DNA of 36,076 bases from Acidobacteriota bacterium. GTDB taxonomy: Bacteria; Acidobacteriota; Terriglobia; UBA7540. The translations under genes were made by a program, and so were the position numbers. A model generated the notes under the pieces. The model worked only from the letters and a program-made list of their open reading frames with translations. It did no database searches and was not told the origin of the DNA. Of the stretch, positions 31,106 to 36,076 are shown in pieces. The stretch covers positions 1 to 36,076 of the forward strand of contig JAJYLL010000047.1 in NCBI GenBank assembly GCA_021787735.1. Direction: 5' to 3'. Every line of letters starts with the position of its first letter. Within the stretch, counting starts at the first letter, position 1.

Positions 31106-33769
31106 CTACTCGTATCTCAACGCTACCATGGGGTCGACCTTGGCGGCCCGCCGCGCAGGGATATAGCACGCCAGCAACGCCACGGCAATCAGGATGAGCG
31201 AGACGGCAACGAACGTCAGTGGATCTGTGGGCTTCACGCCGTACAACAAGCTCGACAAAAACCTTGTCAACGCCAGCGCTCCAGCGATGCCGATGGCTAC
31301 GCCAATCAACGCCAGCTTCAACCCCTGACCGACGATCATCTTCAGCACATCCCGGCGCTCTGCCCCCAGCGCCATGCGAATGCCGATTTCGTGTATTCGC
31401 CGGGTTACCGAGTAGGAAACGACCCCATAGATTCCAATCGCGGCGATCAAGAGGGCCAGGCCGCCGAATACCGCCAGCAAAATCGTGTGGAAGCGCCAGT
31501 CGGTCAGTGAAGATGTAACGACATCTTCCATGGTGTTGACCTGGTTCAGGAGCAGGTCTGAGTCCAGCGACCGCATTGCAGCACGGACCTCGGGAACAGC
31601 CGCCAGCGGAGCCTGTTTGGACCGGACCACAAATGCGGCTTCGCCGACCCCACTGGACTGCGCGAATGGAATGTACATTGTCGGTGCTGGAGGCTGCGCG
31701 AGGTTGTCTGTGCGGGCGTCACCGACAACCCCAATGATCTCGCGGGGGCTGGGCTCGGATTCCGCCGGTCCCATGGGCTTGCCGATCCAGATTTGCTGTC
31801 CGATCGGGTTCTGAGTGTGCCAGCACATGTTTGCCATGCTCTTGTTGATGATTACGACAGGCTGACTGGAGGCATCTTCGGCCGTGGAAAATGTGCGTCC
31901 GCGCAGGAGCGGCATACGCATTGTCTGGAAAAAGTCCGGACTGGCCACGCGAATGTCTGCGTCAAACGCTTCGCCGGACAGAGTCGGAGCGGAGCTCCCC
32001 ACGACATTGAAGAGAATGTCGCCTCCACCTTCAAGCGGCAGAACGTTGGTCAGCGCAACCTGATCGATTCCCGGCAATGCGCGCAAGCGGGCCAGGGCAC
32101 GATCCAGGAACGCGGACCTTTCTGCGGGCGAGCGGTACCTGTTCTGCGGAAGCGAGATTTTGAACGTCAGCAGATGGCTTGGATCAAACCCCGGGTGAAC
32201 CCGCAGTAGCCCGACGAAACTCTCGATCACCAGGGCTGCCCCGATCAGGACAACCAGGGAAACGCTAAGTTCGCTTGCAGCCAGCAAGCCTTGCACGCGC
32301 CCAAACCCTGACGAACCTGCCCGCAGGTCTCCCTCCTTAAGCGAGCAGTTCACGTCCGCGCGTGCGGCCGTGAGGGCAGGAGCCAGCCCAAAAACAAGCC
32401 CTGTGCCAATGCTCAACGCAAACGCAAAGGCCAAAACAACGCCATCGATCTGAAAATTCCCAACGTGAACCGTATTTACGGGGATCAGCGACACAACAGA
32501 AGTGAAGGTGGCATAGCACAAGAAAACACCCAGCATACCTCCAAGGAGAGCCAGCAATACGCTTTCCGCCAACAACTGCCTAACGATGCGGCGTCGACCG
32601 GCCCCAATCGCGATACGGGTGGCAATTTCCCGCTGGCGTGTGCTGGAGCGCGCCAGCGCCATGTTGGCAACGTTCACACAGACCAGCAGCAACACCAGGC
32701 CCACGGCACCAAACAGCAGCAGAGGAGCCGGTCCGGCCCAATGTGCCAGGAAGCTGCGAAGGGGTTCAAGATGAGCTCCTTCGTTGGGCCCAAACATCTT
32801 TGGGAACTCCTGCCTCAACTGCTTAAGCGGCGGCGTGAGTGCCGCTGCCGCCTGTGCGGGGGCGGCACCCTTTTTCAGCAGACCCAGACAAAGAATCCCT
32901 CCGTTTGCCGGGTTGTTGCTCGTCGGCGGGACGCGAACGGGAAACCAGAGGCCGGCGTCACGCACTCCAGGAAGGGGTAGCTGAAACCCTCTCGGCATAA
33001 TGCCAACAACGGTGTAAGGCTCGTGATTAATCGTGATTGCTTTTCCGAGGATGCTTCTGTCCGCGCCAAACCAGGTTCGCCACAACCCGTCACTCAGAAT
33101 CACCACGTCTCCGCCGCCCGGCCGGCCTTCCTCCGGCATGAAATTGCGGCCAAGTTCCGGACGAATGCCAAGAACAGGAAACAGACCGGTTGATGCCCCG
33201 GCACTGGGAACTTCTTGCGTTTCCGACCCGCTAGAGATAATCGAATCACTCCGCCAGTTCACCAGCGCCAGGTGGTCGAATAGACCTCCTTTCTGCTTCC
33301 AGGCAAGGTAAATGGGCATGGAAATGGAAGGTCCACCGATTGGATTGCTGACCCGGTCAACTACGTAGATTCGGTCCGATTGCGGAAAGGGAAGGGGCCG
33401 CAGAAACACCGCTTCGACAATTGAGAAAATCGCCGTGTTCGCCCCGATGCCAAGTGCAAGAGTGAGAATTGCGACCGCTGTGAAGCCGGGGTTGCGGCGA
33501 AGCTGGCGGAGGCCGTAGCGAATATCCTGAATAAGTTCTTCGATGATGCGGATGCTCCAGCGCTCGCGGCATTCTTCCTTCATGCTGCTGACGTTGCCAA
33601 ACTGTCGCAGCGCCGCGTAGCGCGCCTCTTTTGCGTCCATCCCTCTGCGCAGGTTCTCCTCAGTGAGCATTTCGAGGTGGGCTTGCACGTCTTCATCAAG
33701 CTGTTGTTCCAGCTTCGCCTTGCGGAATAGACCAGTTAACTTTGAGAAAAGAACCCGTAGACGAGTCAT
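31106..33769 (-). CDS. ADOP-type MacB/FtsX permease (acidobacterial duplicated orphan permease)
   Basis: The 887-residue protein starts with the ADOP N-terminal domain (LDEDVQAHLEMLTEENLRRGM, AALRQFGNVSSMKEECRERW), then the junction IRYGLRQLRRNPGFTAVAILTLALGIGANTAIFSIV. Two MacB-type periplasmic cores and two FtsX membrane blocks follow (PLLLFGAVGLVLLLVCVNVANMALARSSTRQREIATRIAIGAGRRRI and TILLAVFGGLALLIAAIGIYGVVSYSVTRRIHEIGIRMALGAERRDV). There is no ATPase gene beside it, as expected for these orphan permeases, whose substrates are unknown. It is preceded by a PadR regulator gene 87 bases upstream, the usual pairing. It is the best taxonomic marker in the window. Confidence 0.95.
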   Translation of the reverse strand: MTRLRVLFSKLTGLFRKAKLEQQLDEDVQAHLEMLTEENLRRGMDAKEARYAALRQFGNVSSMKEECRERWSIRIIEELIQDIRYGLRQLRRNPGFTAVAILTLALGIGANTAIFSIVEAVFLRPLPFPQSDRIYVVDRVSNPIGGPSISMPIYLAWKQKGGLFDHLALVNWRSDSIISSGSETQEVPSAGASTGLFPVLGIRPELGRNFMPEEGRPGGGDVVILSDGLWRTWFGADRSILGKAITINHEPYTVVGIMPRGFQLPLPGVRDAGLWFPVRVPPTSNNPANGGILCLGLLKKGAAPAQAAAALTPPLKQLRQEFPKMFGPNEGAHLEPLRSFLAHWAGPAPLLLFGAVGLVLLLVCVNVANMALARSSTRQREIATRIAIGAGRRRIVRQLLAESVLLALLGGMLGVFLCYATFTSVVSLIPVNTVHVGNFQIDGVVLAFAFALSIGTGLVFGLAPALTAARADVNCSLKEGDLRAGSSGFGRVQGLLAASELSVSLVVLIGAALVIESFVGLLRVHPGFDPSHLLTFKISLPQNRYRSPAERSAFLDRALARLRALPGIDQVALTNVLPLEGGGDILFNVVGSSAPTLSGEAFDADIRVASPDFFQTMRMPLLRGRTFSTAEDASSQPVVIINKSMANMCWHTQNPIGQQIWIGKPMGPAESEPSPREIIGVVGDARTDNLAQPPAPTMYIPFAQSSGVGEAAFVVRSKQAPLAAVPEVRAAMRSLDSDLLLNQVNTMEDVVTSSLTDWRFHTILLAVFGGLALLIAAIGIYGVVSYSVTRRIHEIGIRMALGAERRDVLKMIVGQGLKLALIGVAIGIAGALALTRFLSSLLYGVKPTDPLTFVAVSLILIAVALLACYIPARRAAKVDPMVALRYE

Positions 33770-33801
33770 CTCATCCTCCGCTCGCTATGGTCAGCAAGAG
33801 C

Positions 33802-33829
33802 CGCAGGCCACAAGGGCCTGCGCTACAGA
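33802..33829. repeat. REP-like hairpin between the PadR and ADOP genes
   Basis: The stem CGCAGGCC-ACAAG-GGCCTGCG is followed by CGCTACAGA, the reverse complement of the TCTGTAGCG that begins the element at 31051. So the same repeat family flanks the permease gene on both sides in opposite orientations. It lies in the 87-base gap of the padR-permease transcript. Confidence 0.65.
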
Positions 33830-33856
33830 GGCTGCCCGCTGGGCGGCCGGGCGGCG

Positions 33857-34201
33857 TCAAGCTCTCTGGTTGCCAGCCATCAGGCGCGCGATGACGGCGG
33901 TCATCCGTTCCCAATTCTCGGCCTCCTTCTTCAACTGGCGGCGGCCGGCAGCAGTCAATGAATAGAACCGGGCGCGGCGGTTGTTTTCGGAAACGCCAGC
34001 CTTGGACGCAATCCAACCCTTCTGCTGAAGGCGCAGAAGCGCCGGGTAAAGCGTTCCCTGGTTCAGTTGAAGCAGGTTCTCGGACACCTGCTCAATGCGC
34101 CGGGCGATGCCGAAGCCGTGCATCGGCCCCATGGTTTCCAGCGTTTTCAGGACCATCAGATCCAGCGTTCCCTGCAAAACTCCAGCCTTATCGTTACCCA
34201 T
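33857..34201 (-). CDS. PadR-family transcriptional regulator
   Basis: The 114-residue protein starts after AGGAGA. It has the PadR winged-helix signature: LQGTLDLMVLKTLETMGPMHGFGIARRIEQ, then LNQGTLYPALLRLQQKGWIASK and RRARFYSLTAAGRRQLKKEAENW. The C-terminal helix is short, as in the small PadR subgroup. It precedes the ADOP permease in the same direction and probably controls it and itself; a palindrome overlapping its promoter is described separately. Signals sensed by these ADOP-linked PadR proteins are not known. Confidence 0.93.
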   Translation of the reverse strand: MGNDKAGVLQGTLDLMVLKTLETMGPMHGFGIARRIEQVSENLLQLNQGTLYPALLRLQQKGWIASKAGVSENNRRARFYSLTAAGRRQLKKEAENWERMTAVIARLMAGNQRA

Positions 34202-34234
34202 TCCAAGCTCTCCTATAGAATGCCAACAGGAAGA

Positions 34235-34267
34235 AGAGTACGCCCGGACCTGTTGATTGTCAACAGG
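34235..34267 (-). promoter_or_regulatory. Promoter and palindromic operator of the padR-permease operon
   Basis: On the minus strand TTGACA (34263-34258) and TACTCT (34240-34235) are 17 bases apart, giving a start near 34228 ahead of the PadR ATG at 34201. The -35 box lies inside the perfect palindrome CCTGTTGA-TTG-TCAACAGG (34249-34267). A partial half site, CCAACAGG, lies at 34223-34230 by the start point. This is the layout of an autorepressed gene. Confidence 0.6.
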
Positions 34268-34351
34268 AAAGAAACCAGTATTTTCCGGGGGGGCCGCGGG
34301 CCGCGAGGGATTTTCTGAAACACCGACGGCATTTACTGCATCAAAGCTTTC

Positions 34352-34729
34352 ATGAGGACCGTGCGCTCCAGTTTATTACACCTGTTGATGGCGTTACTGG
34401 CCGCCACAACATTGACACTGCCGGCCCGCGCGGGCATTTATGGCGAGATAACATTGAGCGCGGCTGCAGGGCAATCGGGCGCAGGCCACGCAGATTTCAA
34501 AGCCAGTCGCCTGCCGGTTCCGGCCCAAACGCCGCTCTGCCATCTGCGGTGCCGCGGGTTTGTCGCCAACGTACCGGACGCGCCTCCGCAACAGCATGCG
34601 GGCACGATTGCCGCGGTTGAAATTTTCGCTGCGAGGACCCGGCCGGCTGCGACTGAAGCGGCAATTAATCCGACTGCAATCTCTCCACCCGACAGTTCCC
34701 CGCCCCGTTTCACCGTCCTGCGGCTCTGA
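34352..34729 (+). CDS. Small secreted protein of unknown function
   Basis: The frame encodes 125 residues with a clear signal peptide (LLHLLMALLAATTLTLPARA) cleaved before GIYGEITLS. The mature part has a single CHLRC motif (near residue 63), which could bind metal or haem only weakly resembling CXXCH (no His), and a Pro/Ala-rich tail ending FTVLRL. I do not recognise a family. It is divergent from the padR gene, with about 150 bases between. Another copy of the half-operator CCTGTTGA lies inside its signal-peptide codons at 34381-34388, perhaps by chance. No strong ribosome site is seen, so coding is likely but not certain. Confidence 0.45.
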   Translation: MRTVRSSLLHLLMALLAATTLTLPARAGIYGEITLSAAAGQSGAGHADFKASRLPVPAQTPLCHLRCRGFVANVPDAPPQQHAGTIAAVEIFAARTRPAATEAAINPTAISPPDSSPPRFTVLRL

Positions 34730-34880
34730 TTTTCATCAAGGTAATTTCCACTTAATTGCAATGTCCGGCCATCCCAGGCAGATGCGCAACGGCGGAGTGT
34801 GCCATGCGCACGGCATGGAACCGGCCCGGGCTCACACAGGAAACGTGTCCAATACCAAATTCATAAAGATCGGAGATGCT

Positions 34881-36076
34881 ATGTTCAAGAAGTACGAAGA
34901 ATTTCATTACAAGGCCACCGGACGCCGCAGTCGGCGCCGTTTGGGGTTTGCCGCTGCTCTGCTATTCCTCGGCGCGGCGTGGCTGGCAGGGCCCAATGCC
35001 GCCATTGCGCAAGTGAGCGGCACGCCACAGGATGCCATTTCAGCAGAATTTCCTTACCAGTACTTTCCGCAAAATCTTCCTGCCGCCGGCATTGCCAGGT
35101 ACTATCCCCAAACATGGACGACCTATGCCTCAAACCAGGGACGCAACGCAGTTTTCGGCCTGCCGGAAGGAGCCCCGGCGAATTTGCGGAAGGGTGTGAA
35201 CTGGAAGTTCGCAGGGGCAGGAGCCGTTCCGTTGGACGGCCCGCCCATCAACGACAGCATCATCACCACGGCTTACGGAGTGGGCATGCCGGTGGGTGTG
35301 TCGGTGGTGAAAGGCATCACTTACGTGGGCAGCGACAACGGATACACCTACGCGTTGAACGCCGTGACCGGCAAGCTGATCTGGGCGCACTACGGCTGGA
35401 ACATGACAATGAGCAATCCGCTGGTGGCGGATGGCCGTGTCTACGTGTCAACCGGCAACGCCTACTTCAACTACTCCAACACCATACTTTACTTGAACGG
35501 GAAGCGGCCCACTCGCGGCCCGGGACTCAACTCGATGTACGCGCTCGACGCCCGTACCGGCAAGGAGATCTGGGTCTATCATTTTCCTGGCGAGGCCATG
35601 CCGACCGCTGCTTACGAGAACGGATTCCTCTACATCGGGACCGGAGATGGGCACGTCTATAAATTGAACGCCGCCACCGGCAAACCGGCGTGGATCTCGG
35701 ACATCGTTTCGTTCGTCAGCATGTCGTCGCCCGTGCTTAATAACAAATATCTGTTCGTCGGCGGAACACACCCGAACTTCTTCTACGCGCTGGACAAGAA
35801 AACCGGCAAGGTCGCCTGGAAGGTGACCCTGCCACACCTGGTAGCAACCGGGATGGGCGATTGCACGCCCGCCTACGCGGACGGTCTGGTGGTGCAGGAA
35901 GCCACTGTCGAAACCGGTGACCCCGCGAGGCCTGTGGCCAACGTGTTGCTGGCGCTCGACGCAGAAACGGGAAAGATCGTGTGGCAACATCGCTTTGATA
36001 ACGGTCCCGTGCCGCCAGCCATGAAAACCGCAACACCCATGATCGCCGGTGGCAAGGTTTTTGAAGGCAGTCCCGT
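34881..36076 (+). CDS. PQQ-type beta-propeller repeat protein, exported (3' end beyond window)
   Basis: The frame is open from the ATG at 34881 to the last base (398 codons) with no stop. It begins with a basic leader and hydrophobic core (RRRLGFAAALLFLGAAWLAG) ending near AIAQ, a signal peptide. Five propeller blades of the PQQ/BamB type are visible by their tryptophan-docking repeats: YALNAVTGKLIWAHY, YALDARTGKEIWVYH, YKLNAATGKPAWISD, YALDKKTGKVAWKVT and LALDAETGKIVWQHR. It may be a quinoprotein alcohol dehydrogenase-like enzyme or a non-catalytic propeller; the PQQ ligands and any haem domain would lie outside the window. It follows the small secreted protein by about 150 bases. Confidence 0.88.
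   Translation, partial: MFKKYEEFHYKATGRRSRRRLGFAAALLFLGAAWLAGPNAAIAQVSGTPQDAISAEFPYQYFPQNLPAAGIARYYPQTWTTYASNQGRNAVFGLPEGAPANLRKGVNWKFAGAGAVPLDGPPINDSIITTAYGVGMPVGVSVVKGITYVGSDNGYTYALNAVTGKLIWAHYGWNMTMSNPLVADGRVYVSTGNAYFNYSNTILYLNGKRPTRGPGLNSMYALDARTGKEIWVYHFPGEAMPTAAYENGFLYIGTGDGHVYKLNAATGKPAWISDIVSFVSMSSPVLNNKYLFVGGTHPNFFYALDKKTGKVAWKVTLPHLVATGMGDCTPAYADGLVVQEATVETGDPARPVANVLLALDAETGKIVWQHRFDNGPVPPAMKTATPMIAGGKVFEGSP

Noticed and set aside
34799..35662. Long plus-strand frame of 287 codons overlapping the PQQ-propeller gene
   Set aside because: It is Arg/His-rich with no domain and runs through the PQQ-repeat gene, whose own frame has a signal peptide and five clear blades and stays open to the window end.

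Overview
The window most likely comes from an Acidobacteriota genome, probably an anaerobe or facultative anaerobe. The main marker is a long MacB/FtsX-type permease with the N-terminal domain of the acidobacterial duplicated orphan permeases (ADOP), next to its usual PadR-family regulator. GC-rich coding, Tat-exported glycosidases and oxidoreductases, and several multihaem cytochromes fit this. Taxonomy is inferred; there is no rRNA gene here.

Layout. (1) 1-5587, plus strand: the end of a parvulin-type prolyl isomerase, an outer-membrane beta-barrel, an NHL beta-propeller and a 12-haem c-type cytochrome, mostly coupled by TAATG overlaps; this resembles an outer-surface electron-transfer module. 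(2) 6273-13076: a Tat-exported GH116-type glucosidase, a CobW/G3E GTPase and, on the minus strand, a large secreted glycosidase-like protein. (3) 13410-23530: a divergent locus that matches the anaerobe-specific orange-protein (ORP) cluster first described in Desulfovibrio. Leftward it has two MinD-like ATPases with ferredoxin inserts, a DUF5320-like protein, a secreted OB-fold-like protein, a NifX-domain protein and a thioesterase. Rightward it has a sigma-54 activator, an ORP/NifX-type protein, a Thi4-like protein, a DUF89 protein, a damaged MrpORP ATPase, a DUF1847 protein and a cupin. Two sigma-54-like promoters and three copies of CTTGCA-N3-TGCA lie where such a regulator should act.

(4) 23656-26190 is scarred: a methyltransferase cut at its SAM-binding motif, an M48 metalloprotease, the end of a tyrosine recombinase beside tRNA-Ala(UGC), and a decayed IS630-type transposase. 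(5) 26247-30381, minus strand: a Tat/lipoprotein Gfo/Idh/MocA oxidoreductase, a tetrahaem NapC/NrfH-like cytochrome fused to a SUMF1-type domain without the catalytic cysteines, and ApbE. (6) 30989-34201: the ADOP permease and PadR, flanked by related hairpin repeats and the tail of a second ADOP gene. (7) 34352-36076: a small secreted protein and the start of a PQQ-type beta-propeller protein that runs off the window.

The strongest candidates for something new are the acidobacterial ORP locus with its inserted Thi4-like/DUF89 pair and its readable sigma-54 control; a possible pseudoknot leader ahead of the DUF1847 gene; and the cytochrome-SUMF1 fusion. All functional statements come from reading motifs; no database search was run.
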